Source of the DNA: JALQUL01 sp964556425 | Lineage (GTDB): Bacteria > Pseudomonadota > Gammaproteobacteria > Burkholderiales > Burkholderiaceae_C | DNA length: 49,114 nt | Direction of reading: 5' to 3' | Assembly (NCBI GenBank): GCA_964556425.1 | Contig: CAZKWC010000019.1 | Coordinates: 1 to 49,114 of the forward strand | Shown here: in pieces, positions 8,961 to 17,563 of the stretch | How positions within the stretch are numbered: the first letter of the stretch is position 1 | Layout of the letters: the number at the start of each line of letters is the position of its first letter | Made by a program: the position numbers and the translations under genes | The notes under the pieces: model-generated | Told to the model about the DNA's origin: nothing | What the model saw: the letters and a program-made list of their open reading frames with translations, nothing else | Database searches by the model: none

Positions 8961-9024
8961 AGTTGAAATCTAGCCTTTACAAGGCATCAGCCAACATCAG
9001 TTGGCCTTACTACTGAGAAGCACA

Positions 9025-9384
9025 ATGAACTTAAATCAATACATGCCCGTCCTGTTGTTCATCTTGGTCGGAGTAGTGGTTGGCGTGCTACCCCAAGCTA
9101 TTGGGTACATCTTAGGTCCCAACCGGCCCGATACGGCCAAGAACTCATCTTATGAGTGCGGTTTCGAAGCTTTCGAAGACGCGCGAATGAAGTTTGACGT
9201 TCGATACTACTTAGTAGCAATTCTCTTCATCTTGTTTGATCTTGAAATCGCATTCTTGTTTCCTTGGGCGGCCGCGCTCAAAGATATCGGTTTGGTTGGT
9301 TTCTGGTCGGTCATGATCTTTTTGTCAATCCTTGTGGTTGGCTTTATTTATGAGTGGAAAAAAGGCGCATTAGACTGGGAGTAA
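9025..9384 (+). CDS. nuoA: NADH-quinone oxidoreductase subunit A
   Basis: A 119-residue membrane subunit of complex I with three hydrophobic helices. It has the conserved loop SSYECGFEAFEDARMKFDVR between helices 1 and 2, which is near the quinone site, and FDLEIAFLFPWA in helix 2. The ATG at 9025 with GAGAAG upstream (9015-9020) fits the family better than the in-frame TTG at 9001. It is the first gene of the nuo operon. A strong inverted repeat separates it from nuoB. Confidence 0.97.
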   Translation: MNLNQYMPVLLFILVGVVVGVLPQAIGYILGPNRPDTAKNSSYECGFEAFEDARMKFDVRYYLVAILFILFDLEIAFLFPWAAALKDIGLVGFWSVMIFLSILVVGFIYEWKKGALDWE

Positions 9385-9397
9385 TGTTGGGTTAAGT

Positions 9398-9432
9398 TCG
9401 CTGTTTTAAACTACCTATTAATAAAACAGCGA
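9398..9432 (+). other. Inverted repeat between nuoA and nuoB
   Basis: TCGCTGTTTTA (9398-9408) pairs perfectly with TAAAACAGCGA (9422-9432) over 11 bp around a 13-base loop. No T run follows, so this is not a classic terminator. It could be an RNA stability or processing element. Confidence 0.6.
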
Positions 9433-9478
9433 GTTCACATTATTCGCAGATTTAACGTGTCTCCTAAAAGGATATTCA

Positions 9479-9958
9479 ATGGCAATCGAAGGTGTATTTA
9501 AGCAAGGCTTTGTGACCACCACGTTTGATTCAGTTTTTAACTGGGCTAGAACAGGGTCCTTATGGCCAATGACTTTTGGATTGGCTTGTTGCGCAGTCGA
9601 AATGATGCACGCAGCAACGTCTCGCTACGACACTGACCGTTTTGGTTTGGTGTTCCGTCCAAGTCCACGTCAATCCGATCTTATGATTGTTGCAGGTACT
9701 TTGTGCAATAAAATGGCACCTGCATTGCGTAAGGTTTACGATCAAATGAGCGAGCCCCGTTGGGTACTCTCTATGGGTTCATGCGCCAATGGCGGTGGTT
9801 ATTACCACTATAGCTATTCTGTGGTGCGTGGCTGCGATCGTATTGTTCCAGTTGATGTTTATGTGCCAGGTTGCCCGCCAACTGCAGAGGCACTTATCTA
9901 CGGCATTATTCAGTTGCAACAAAAAATTCGTCGCACTGAAACTATTGCACGAGTCTAA
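9479..9958 (+). CDS. nuoB: NADH-quinone oxidoreductase subunit B
   Basis: A 159-residue peripheral-arm subunit that carries iron-sulfur cluster N2, the last electron carrier before ubiquinone. The cluster ligands are visible as the adjacent pair C37-C38 (LACCAVEM), C102 (MGSCANGGG) and C132 (VPGCPPTAE). The length is normal for betaproteobacteria. It is preceded by AAAAGGA and followed 9 bases later by nuoC. Confidence 0.98.
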   Translation: MAIEGVFKQGFVTTTFDSVFNWARTGSLWPMTFGLACCAVEMMHAATSRYDTDRFGLVFRPSPRQSDLMIVAGTLCNKMAPALRKVYDQMSEPRWVLSMGSCANGGGYYHYSYSVVRGCDRIVPVDVYVPGCPPTAEALIYGIIQLQQKIRRTETIARV

Positions 9959-9967
9959 GGAATCACA

Positions 9968-10576
9968 ATGACTTTATATGCAATCGACCCCCAAGTATTG
10001 GCTGATAAAATTTCAGCCATATTGGGCGATAAAATTAATAATATTCAAGTCGCATTAGGTGAGGTAACTGTCGAGGTACCGCATCAATCTTACTTAGAAG
10101 TAGCCACTATTTTGCGCGACCATCCTGAATGCCAATTCGAGCAGCTCATGGATGTCTGTGGTCTTGATTTTTCTACCTACCAAGACGGTAGTTACGAAGG
10201 CCCACGTTTTGCAGCAGTATCGCACTTGCTTTCTGTTTCGCTTAATCAACGTGTGCGTTTAAAGGTTTTCGCCCCTGATGACTCCTTGCCAGTAGTCGCC
10301 TCACTTACTTCCATTTGGTCGTCTGCCAATTGGTTTGAACGTGAGGCTTTTGATCTTTATGGCTTGGTCTTCGAGGGACACAACGATTTACGCCGCATCC
10401 TTACCGATTACGGTTTTGTAGGTCACCCATTCCGCAAAGATTTCCCAACCAACGGTTATGTAGAAATGCGTTACGACGAAGAGTTAAAACGTGTGGTTTA
10501 TCAACCAGTTTCTATCGAACTCAGAGAAAATACGCCACGTATTATTCGTGAAGCAGGTTACGGAGGAACGCATTGA
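9968..10576 (+). CDS. nuoC: NADH-quinone oxidoreductase subunit C (30 kDa)
   Basis: A 202-residue peripheral-arm subunit that helps bind the N2/quinone module. The C-terminal family signature is present: EREAFDLYGLVFEGHNDLRR, then ILTDYGFVGHPFRKDFP. nuoC and nuoD are separate genes here, unlike the fused nuoCD of E. coli. The 73 bases to nuoD contain an inverted repeat. Confidence 0.97.
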   Translation: MTLYAIDPQVLADKISAILGDKINNIQVALGEVTVEVPHQSYLEVATILRDHPECQFEQLMDVCGLDFSTYQDGSYEGPRFAAVSHLLSVSLNQRVRLKVFAPDDSLPVVASLTSIWSSANWFEREAFDLYGLVFEGHNDLRRILTDYGFVGHPFRKDFPTNGYVEMRYDEELKRVVYQPVSIELRENTPRIIREAGYGGTH

Positions 10577-10588
10577 TAAATGCGAGTC

Positions 10589-10616
10589 ATCAAAAATAAA
10601 TCATTTCATTTTTGAT
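10589..10616 (+). other. Inverted repeat between nuoC and nuoD
   Basis: ATCAAAAAT (10589-10597) pairs with ATTTTTGAT (10608-10616), a perfect 9-bp A/T-rich stem with a 10-base loop. No terminator T tract follows the stem. Confidence 0.5.
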
Positions 10617-10649
10617 AATCGATTTTGAATTCAAGCGTAGGCAAAAAAT

Positions 10650-11903
10650 ATGGCTGAGATTAAAAATTACACGCTCAACTTCGGACCGCAGCATCCCGCT
10701 GCACACGGAGTTTTGCGATTGGTACTCGAACTAGATGGTGAGGTCATACAACGTGCTGACCCCCATATTGGTTTATTACACCGTGGAACTGAAAAGTTAG
10801 CTGAAAGCAAAACCTATATTCAGTCATTACCCTATATGGACCGTTTAGATTACGTGTCTATGATGTGTAACGAACACGCTTATTGTTTAGCCATTGAAAA
10901 AATGCTAGACATTGAAGTGCCAGTTCGTGCGCAATACATTAGGGTAATGTACGCAGAAATCACTCGTTTGCTCAACCACTTAATGTGGGTAGGTGCACAT
11001 GCGCTTGATTGCGGCGCCATGACACTACTTTTGTACGCATTCCGTGAACGTGAGGATTTATTCGACATGTACGAAGCCGCTTCTGGTGCACGTATGCATG
11101 CTGCTTATTTCCGTCCCGGTGGTGTGTACCGTGATTTGCCCGATTCAATGCCTCAGTATAAGGTCAACAAAGTACGTAACGCTAAAGGTGTGGCTCAATT
11201 AAATGCCAACCGTAGCGGTTCTTTGCTTGATTTTATTCAAGATTTCTCAGAGCGTTTCCCTGCTTTATTAGCCGAATATCACACCCTTTTAACCGATAAC
11301 CGTATCTGGAAACAGCGTACCGTGGGTATTGGTGTGGTCACGCCAGAACGTGCGCTTAATATGGGCTTATCAGGCGCCATGTTGCGTGGTTCCGGTATTG
11401 CTTGGGATTTGCGTAAACAACAACCCTATGATGTTTATAGTCAGCTCGACTTTGACGTGCCAGTAGGAAAAACAGGCGATTGCTACGACCGTTATTTGGT
11501 TCGTATGGAAGAAATGAAGCAATCCAATCGCATTATTTCTCAATGTGTGAAATGGTTGAAGGCCAATCCAGGCCCCGTCATTACAGCTGACCACAAAGTG
11601 GCACCGCCAAGCCGTGAATCAATGAAATCCAACATGGAAGAACTGATTCACCACTTTAAATTATTCACTGAAGGTTTTCATATTCCTGAAGGCCAAGCCT
11701 ATGCTGCAGTAGAGCATCCAAAAGGTGAATTCGGTATTTATATGGTAAGTGATGGAGCTAACAAGCCCTACCGCTTAAAAATCAGAGCTCCAGGTTTTGC
11801 ACATCTTGCTGCACTAGACGAAATGGCTAGAGGGCATATGATTGCAGACGCGGTTGCCATTATTGGCACCATGGATATCGTGTTCGGTGAAATTGACAGG
11901 TAA
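10650..11903 (+). CDS. nuoD: NADH-quinone oxidoreductase subunit D (49 kDa)
   Basis: A 417-residue subunit that forms the quinone-binding pocket with NuoB and descends from the large subunit of NiFe hydrogenases. It starts with the conserved NFGPQHPAAHGVLRL, followed by HIGLLHRGTEKL. The conserved SGAMLRGSGIAWDLRK and the C-terminal DIVFGEIDR end are also present. The length and start agree with the family. nuoE begins 5 bases after the stop. Confidence 0.98.
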   Translation: MAEIKNYTLNFGPQHPAAHGVLRLVLELDGEVIQRADPHIGLLHRGTEKLAESKTYIQSLPYMDRLDYVSMMCNEHAYCLAIEKMLDIEVPVRAQYIRVMYAEITRLLNHLMWVGAHALDCGAMTLLLYAFREREDLFDMYEAASGARMHAAYFRPGGVYRDLPDSMPQYKVNKVRNAKGVAQLNANRSGSLLDFIQDFSERFPALLAEYHTLLTDNRIWKQRTVGIGVVTPERALNMGLSGAMLRGSGIAWDLRKQQPYDVYSQLDFDVPVGKTGDCYDRYLVRMEEMKQSNRIISQCVKWLKANPGPVITADHKVAPPSRESMKSNMEELIHHFKLFTEGFHIPEGQAYAAVEHPKGEFGIYMVSDGANKPYRLKIRAPGFAHLAALDEMARGHMIADAVAIIGTMDIVFGEIDR

Positions 11904-11908
11904 GCACC

Positions 11909-12418
11909 ATGGAATTGAATGGTTTTTCAGAAAAAACTTCTAACCGCTTTGCGGTTGAAGTAGCCAAGTATCCTGCAGATCAAAAGCAATCAGCTGTAAT
12001 GGCTTGTTTGTCTATTATTCAGCAAGAGCAAGGCTATGTAAGTCCCGAGTCTGAACTCGCATTGGCAAGCTATTTAGGTATGGCTCCTATGGCAGTTCAT
12101 GAAGTGACTACCTTCTACAATATGTATAACCAAAAGGCATGTGGCAAGTTCAAACTGAATGTTTGTACCAATCTACCTTGCCAATTGCGCGGCGGTCAAG
12201 AAGCCCTCATTCGTTTGCAAGAACGTTTAGGTATTACCATGGGGCATACCACTCCTGATGGTCTATTTACATTGCAACAAAGCGAGTGTTTAGGTGCTTG
12301 TGCAGATGCGCCTGTTTTATTGGTCAATGACCGTGATATGTGTAGCTTTATGACTCACGATCGCCTCGATCAATTAGTCACCGATCTCACTGCAGTTTCC
12401 AAAGGAGAAGCCGTATGA
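11909..12418 (+). CDS. nuoE: NADH-quinone oxidoreductase subunit E (24 kDa)
   Basis: A 169-residue NADH-module subunit with a thioredoxin-like fold that holds the 2Fe-2S cluster N1a. The four ligands appear as CTNLPC and, about 40 residues on, CLGAC. The N-terminal helical bundle includes VHEVTTFYNMY. Its stop overlaps the nuoF start as ATGA (12415-12418), which implies translational coupling, fitting because NuoE and NuoF form a dimer. Confidence 0.97.
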   Translation: MELNGFSEKTSNRFAVEVAKYPADQKQSAVMACLSIIQQEQGYVSPESELALASYLGMAPMAVHEVTTFYNMYNQKACGKFKLNVCTNLPCQLRGGQEALIRLQERLGITMGHTTPDGLFTLQQSECLGACADAPVLLVNDRDMCSFMTHDRLDQLVTDLTAVSKGEAV

Positions 12419-13767
12419 GTGTCGCAGCTGTCTTAAGTAAATACAAAACTACGGGTCAAGAAACTTGCTTTCATGGCCGTCATATTCAGCCACAAATTCT
12501 TGCCGATTTAAACGGTAACAATTGGCACCTTGCCGATTACCAAGCGCGTGGTGGTTACCAAGCGCTTAAAAAAGTTTTAGGCCTTGATGGTGCAGAAGCA
12601 CTCACTCCCGATCAAGTCATTGCAACCATGAAGGATTCTGTGTTGCGTGGTCGTGGCGGTGCGGGTTTCCCAACTGGCTTAAAGTGGAGCTTTATGCCTC
12701 GTCAATTCCCGGGTCAAAAATATTTGGTTTGTAATTCCGACGAAGGTGAGCCAGGTACATGTAAAGATCGTGACATTATGAGTTTTAACCCTCATATTGT
12801 CATCGAGGGCATGATTATTGCCGCTTATGCCATGGGAATTTCAGTAGGTTACAACTATATCCACGGCGAAATTTTCGAGGTTTATGAGCGTTTTGAAGCA
12901 GCCCTAGAAGAAGCTCGTGCAGCTGGCTTCTTAGGCAACAACATCATGGGTTCAAACTTTAGTTTTCAACTCCATGCGGCTCACGGTTTTGGTGCTTATA
13001 TTTGTGGTGAAGAAACTGCACTTTTAGAGTCCCTAGAAGGTAAAAAAGGTCAGCCACGCTTTAAGCCACCATTCCCAGCTAGTTTTGGTCTGTACGGTAA
13101 ACCTACTACCATTAATAACACTGAAACCTTTGCAGCCGTCCCTTGGATTATTCGCAATGGTGGCGCAGCTTATTTAGCTATTGGTAAGCCCAATAACGGT
13201 GGCACCAAAATTTTCTCTGTCAGTGGTGACGTAGAGCGCCCTGGTAACTATGAAATTCCATTGGGTACACCTTTTACCACCTTGCTTGAATTAGCTGGCG
13301 GTGTGCGCAAAGGTCGTCAATTAAAAGCAGTTATTCCAGGTGGATCATCATCACCTGTATTGCCAGCTTCCATCATCAACGAATGCACAATGGATTACGA
13401 CTCCATTGCAAAAGCAGGCTCTATGTTGGGTTCTGGTGCAGTCATCGTTTTAGACGACACACGTTGTATGGTTGAAAGCCTCTTACGTTTGTCCTATTTT
13501 TATATGCATGAATCATGCGGTCAATGCACACCTTGCCGTGAAGGTACAGGCTGGCTCTGGCGTATTGTTGATCGCATTAAACATGGCAAAGGTCGTCAAG
13601 AAGATCTTGAATTGCTTGATAACGTTGCAGAAAACATCATGGGTCGCACGATTTGCGCCTTGGGTGACGCAGCAGCGATGCCGGTTCGCGGCATGATTAA
13701 GCATTTCCGTCACGAGTTTGTCGACCACATCGAACAGGCTACATGCTCTGTCGGCAACAAGGATTAA
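12415..13767 (+). CDS. nuoF: NADH-quinone oxidoreductase subunit F (51 kDa, NADH and FMN site)
   Basis: A 450-residue subunit that oxidises NADH through FMN. The glycine-rich nucleotide loop GRGGAGFPTGLKW is at about residues 78-92, and GAYICGEETALLESLEG forms the second part of the site. Cluster N3 ligands are ESCGQCTPCREGTGW (about 365-380) and a final cysteine in TICALGDAA (about 412). It is coupled to nuoE by a 4-base overlap and precedes nuoG by 15 bases. Confidence 0.98.
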   Translation: MSVAAVLSKYKTTGQETCFHGRHIQPQILADLNGNNWHLADYQARGGYQALKKVLGLDGAEALTPDQVIATMKDSVLRGRGGAGFPTGLKWSFMPRQFPGQKYLVCNSDEGEPGTCKDRDIMSFNPHIVIEGMIIAAYAMGISVGYNYIHGEIFEVYERFEAALEEARAAGFLGNNIMGSNFSFQLHAAHGFGAYICGEETALLESLEGKKGQPRFKPPFPASFGLYGKPTTINNTETFAAVPWIIRNGGAAYLAIGKPNNGGTKIFSVSGDVERPGNYEIPLGTPFTTLLELAGGVRKGRQLKAVIPGGSSSPVLPASIINECTMDYDSIAKAGSMLGSGAVIVLDDTRCMVESLLRLSYFYMHESCGQCTPCREGTGWLWRIVDRIKHGKGRQEDLELLDNVAENIMGRTICALGDAAAMPVRGMIKHFRHEFVDHIEQATCSVGNKD

Positions 13768-13782
13768 GACCCGAGAAACCAT

Positions 13783-15927
13783 ATGATTGAAATTGAACTC
13801 GACGGTAAAAAAATTGAAGTATTAGAGGGCAGTACGGTAATGCACGCTGCAGAAGCCGCTCATACTCACATACCTCATTTTTGTTACCATAAAAAATTAA
13901 GTATTGCGGCTAACTGCCGTATGTGCCTGGTTGACATTGAAAAAATGCCAAAACCCATGCCCGCTTGTGCAACTCCTGTGACGCAAGGTATGATTATTCG
14001 TACCAAAAGCGATAAAGCAGTAAAAGCACAGAAGTCGGTCATGGAATTCTTATTGGTTAATCATCCCCTTGATTGCCCAATTTGCGACCAAGGCGGTGAA
14101 TGTCAATTGCAAGATATTGCGGTAGGTTATGGTGGTGCTCAGTCACGCTATGACGAAGAAAAACGGGTGGTTTTCCACAAAAATGCCGGCCCGCTTATCA
14201 GCATGCAAGAAATGAGTCGTTGTATTCATTGCACACGTTGTGTTCGTTTTGGTCAAGAAGTAGCTGGTGCCATGGAACTAGGTATGTCCAACCGTGGTGA
14301 GCACTCAGAAATCGAAGCATTTGTGGGCAGTACCGTTGACTCCGAACTCTCTGGTAACATGATTGACATCTGTCCGGTAGGTGCTTTAACTAGCAAACCA
14401 TTCCGTTACAGCGCTCGTACATGGGAATTATCACGCCGTAAATCAGTGGCCGCTCACGACTCTTCTGGTGCTAACTTGGTGGTCCAAGTAAAAGGCCAAA
14501 AAGTCATGCGTGTGGTACCTTTCGAAAACGATCAAGTCAATGAATGTTGGATTTCTGACCGTGATCGTTTCTCCTACGAAGCACTCAACAGTGCAGAGCG
14601 TTTAACCAGTCCCATGATTAAACAAGACGGCCAATGGCAGTCAGTAGATTGGGAAACTGCGTTGCAGTATGTGGTACATGCGGTTAAAGATATAACAGCT
14701 AAAGCCGGTGCTCAAAGTATTGGTGCATTAGTTAGCCCTCACAATACAGTTGAGGAGTTATTCTTAGCTCGCCATTTAATCAACGGTTTGGGTTCTGACA
14801 ACATTGATTACCGTTTACGTAACGCTCAGTTTAGTGCTTCTACTGGTGCTAAATGGTTGGGTCGCTCTATTGCCTCATTGTCCAATCTCGATCGTGCTTT
14901 AGTAGTGGGTTCTAACTTACGTAAAGATCATCCTTTATTTGCATTAAGAGTGCGTCAAGCTACTCGTAAGGGTGCTCAAGTTTCCTCTATTAACTCTGCT
15001 GCAGAGTTGGCTAAACCCGATGCATGGGCCTTAAATGTGGCTCAAGCAATTACTGCAAATGCCACCGATTGGTATCAAGCTTTGGCCAATGTAGCTGCAG
15101 CAATTGCCACCGAGAAATCATTAACAGCCCCTGCACAAGGTTCAATTGACGCCACTAGCCAAGCGATTGCAAAATCTTTATTAACTGGTAAAGAAAAAGC
15201 GATTTTGTTGGGTAATGCGGCGGCTCACCATGCCGATGCAGCTAATTTGTTGGTACTTGCTTCTTGGATTGCCGAGCAAACAGGTGCTAGCGTTGGTTAT
15301 CTCACAGAAGCAGCCAATACAGTAGGCGCTCAGTTGGTAGGTGCTACTGCACAAAATGTTGGTTTAAATGCACAAACCATGTTAAGCACAGATCAACTCA
15401 AGGCAATGTTCTTGTTTAATGTCGAACCCGAGTTCGATACCCGTGTTGGCCTTGCTGCTAATGCTCAATTGGCAAAAATGCCTTTAGTGGTTAGCCTAAG
15501 TCCGTTTAAGGCCAATCAAGACATAGCCGATGTAATGTTGCCAGTGGCGCCATTCACAGAAACCTCTGGATCATTTGTGAATGCAGAAGGCCGCTTGCAA
15601 AGTTTCTCTGCTGTTGTGAAGCCACTCGACCAAACACGTCCTGCATGGAAAGTGTTACGTGTCTTGGCTAATATGTTGGGTGTGGCTAACACCGAATATG
15701 CTTCTTCTACTGAAGTTTTAAGTGCCGCTTTACCTGGTGCGCAAGACGGTGAATTAGTAGCAGCTCACTTATTGTCTAATACTGCTCAAGCGCAAGCTGC
15801 CGCAGTGGGTGCTGACACTCCTTGTGTGGCCTCTATCTATCAACTCGATGGATTAGTTCGCCGTGCCAGCAGTTTGCAGTTAACCCAAGACGCTAAGCAA
15901 GCGCTCAAAGCGAAGGTGAACTCATGA
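13783..15927 (+). CDS. nuoG: NADH-quinone oxidoreductase subunit G (75 kDa)
   Basis: A 714-residue peripheral-arm subunit. The N-terminal ferredoxin domain carries the 2Fe-2S ligands (CYHKKLSIAANCRMC and a later PACATP). Next come the 4Fe-4S motifs CPICDQGGEC and CIHCTRCVRFGQEVAG. The rest is the molybdopterin-oxidoreductase-like domain, which in complex I has lost its cofactor. The C-terminal third is rich in Ala, Gln and Thr. Its stop overlaps the nuoH start (ATGA, 15924-15927). Confidence 0.97.
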   Translation: MIEIELDGKKIEVLEGSTVMHAAEAAHTHIPHFCYHKKLSIAANCRMCLVDIEKMPKPMPACATPVTQGMIIRTKSDKAVKAQKSVMEFLLVNHPLDCPICDQGGECQLQDIAVGYGGAQSRYDEEKRVVFHKNAGPLISMQEMSRCIHCTRCVRFGQEVAGAMELGMSNRGEHSEIEAFVGSTVDSELSGNMIDICPVGALTSKPFRYSARTWELSRRKSVAAHDSSGANLVVQVKGQKVMRVVPFENDQVNECWISDRDRFSYEALNSAERLTSPMIKQDGQWQSVDWETALQYVVHAVKDITAKAGAQSIGALVSPHNTVEELFLARHLINGLGSDNIDYRLRNAQFSASTGAKWLGRSIASLSNLDRALVVGSNLRKDHPLFALRVRQATRKGAQVSSINSAAELAKPDAWALNVAQAITANATDWYQALANVAAAIATEKSLTAPAQGSIDATSQAIAKSLLTGKEKAILLGNAAAHHADAANLLVLASWIAEQTGASVGYLTEAANTVGAQLVGATAQNVGLNAQTMLSTDQLKAMFLFNVEPEFDTRVGLAANAQLAKMPLVVSLSPFKANQDIADVMLPVAPFTETSGSFVNAEGRLQSFSAVVKPLDQTRPAWKVLRVLANMLGVANTEYASSTEVLSAALPGAQDGELVAAHLLSNTAQAQAAAVGADTPCVASIYQLDGLVRRASSLQLTQDAKQALKAKVNS

Positions 15928-17000
15928 TAGATGCAATTTATAACTTTGGCTTAGGCCTTTCTGCCGCCGAATGGTGGGTCACAATGGGTTGGCCAGTCGT
16001 ATGGGCACTCATTCGTATTTTTGTAATTGTTTTACCTATCATGGGTTTGGTTGCTTACCTCACCCTTTGGGAGCGTAAATTAATTGGTTGGATGCAAGCT
16101 CGTTTAGGTCCTAATCGTGTAGGTCCTTTAGGCTTGTTACAACCTATCGCTGATGCATTAAAACTCTTGAATAAAGAAATTTTAGTACCTACTGCGTCCA
16201 ACAAAGCATTATTTTTATTAGGTCCAGTAATGACCATCATGCCTGCATTAGCAGCATGGGCAGTTATTCCTTTTGGTCCCGATGTCGTTCTTGCCAATGT
16301 CAATGCAGGCCTTTTGTTTGTAATGGCAATTACCTCACTAGAGGTTTATGGTGTGATTATTGCGGGTTGGGCTTCTAACTCTAAATACGCTTTCTTAGGT
16401 GCATTACGTGCTTCTGCACAAATGGTGAGCTACGAAATTGCGATGGGCTTTTGTTTGGTAGTCGTGTTAATGGTCTCTGCTAGCCTTAACCTGTCTGACA
16501 TTGTGAATAGCCAAGCATCAGGTACTTTTGCTTCAATGGGCTTAGGTTTCTTATCTTGGAACTGGTTGCCTTTATTCCCTATTTTTGTGGTTTATATTAT
16601 TTCTGGCATTGCCGAAACCAATCGTCATCCATTTGACGTGGTAGAGGGTGAATCTGAAATTGTGGCCGGTCACATGGTGGAATACTCAGGTATGTCATTT
16701 GCCATGTTCTTCTTAGCTGAATATGCCAACATGTGGTTAGTGTCCATTATGTGCGTACTCATGTTCTTAGGCGGCTGGTTACCACCTGCAGATTTCTTAT
16801 CCTTTATCCCTGGTTGGATTTGGTTAGCTATCAAAACATTCTTGGTCGTTAGTATTTTTATCTGGGTTCGTGCCACATTCCCACGCTACCGCTATGACCA
16901 AATTATGCGTTTGGGTTGGAAGATCTTTATTCCAGTCACTCTTTTATGGTTAGTAGTTGTGGGTGCTTGGATGCAAACATCCTACAATATTTGGAAGTGA
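15924..17000 (+). CDS. nuoH: NADH-quinone oxidoreductase subunit H
   Basis: A 358-residue membrane subunit with about eight helices. It links the quinone chamber to the proton-pumping arm. The conserved loops ERKLIGWMQARLGPNRVGP and AETNRHPFDVVEGESEIVAG line the quinone entry region. The length is normal. The start is fixed by the 4-base overlap with nuoG. Confidence 0.98.
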   Translation: MIDAIYNFGLGLSAAEWWVTMGWPVVWALIRIFVIVLPIMGLVAYLTLWERKLIGWMQARLGPNRVGPLGLLQPIADALKLLNKEILVPTASNKALFLLGPVMTIMPALAAWAVIPFGPDVVLANVNAGLLFVMAITSLEVYGVIIAGWASNSKYAFLGALRASAQMVSYEIAMGFCLVVVLMVSASLNLSDIVNSQASGTFASMGLGFLSWNWLPLFPIFVVYIISGIAETNRHPFDVVEGESEIVAGHMVEYSGMSFAMFFLAEYANMWLVSIMCVLMFLGGWLPPADFLSFIPGWIWLAIKTFLVVSIFIWVRATFPRYRYDQIMRLGWKIFIPVTLLWLVVVGAWMQTSYNIWK

Positions 17001-17008
17001 GTAGTTCT

Positions 17009-17530
17009 ATGCGTCAAGAAAATGGGACTTTTGTTGCCCCAGCGTTTTCGCTGAAGGACTTTTTGTCTAGCTTTTTACTGGTCGAACTGATTAAAGGCTT
17101 TGCTTTAACGGGTCGTTATCTTTTCCGTAAAAAGGTAACCATTCAGTTCCCAGAGGAAAAAACACCTTTATCTCCTCGTTTTAGAGGTTTACATGCACTG
17201 CGTCGCTATGAAAATGGCGAAGAACGCTGTATTGCATGTAAATTATGCGAAGCCGTTTGCCCTGCAATGGCTATCACCATTGAATCCGATGTACGTGACG
17301 ACGGCTCACGTCGTACAACACGCTACGACATCGATTTAACTAAATGTATTTTCTGTGGTTTCTGCGAAGAAAGTTGCCCAGTCGATTCCATCGTTGAAAC
17401 TCATGTTTTAGAGTATCACGGAGAAAAACGAGGCGACCTTTATTTCACCAAAGAAATGCTTTTAGCGGTTGGTGATAAATTTGAACCGGAAATTGCGGCA
17501 GCTCGTGCAGCTGACGCAGCCTACCGTTAA
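17009..17530 (+). CDS. nuoI: NADH-quinone oxidoreductase subunit I (two 4Fe-4S clusters)
   Basis: A 173-residue subunit that carries clusters N6a and N6b, with motifs CIACKLCEAVCP and CIFCGFCEESCP. The ATG at 17009, 8 bases after the nuoH stop, is preferred. An open TTG at 16916 would run into nuoH and add sequence unlike the family. Even so the protein is about 10 residues longer at the N terminus than the common betaproteobacterial form, so the exact start carries some doubt. The ending RAADAAYR is typical. Confidence 0.96.
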   Translation: MRQENGTFVAPAFSLKDFLSSFLLVELIKGFALTGRYLFRKKVTIQFPEEKTPLSPRFRGLHALRRYENGEERCIACKLCEAVCPAMAITIESDVRDDGSRRTTRYDIDLTKCIFCGFCEESCPVDSIVETHVLEYHGEKRGDLYFTKEMLLAVGDKFEPEIAAARAADAAYR

Positions 17531-17563
17531 TCCCTCCACTAGTAATGAAATGAGAAGTAATTT

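Noticed and set aside
16916..17008. An upstream TTG that would extend NuoI by 31 residues
   Set aside because: The extension lies inside nuoH and does not look like NuoI; the ATG at 17009 gives a near-normal protein.
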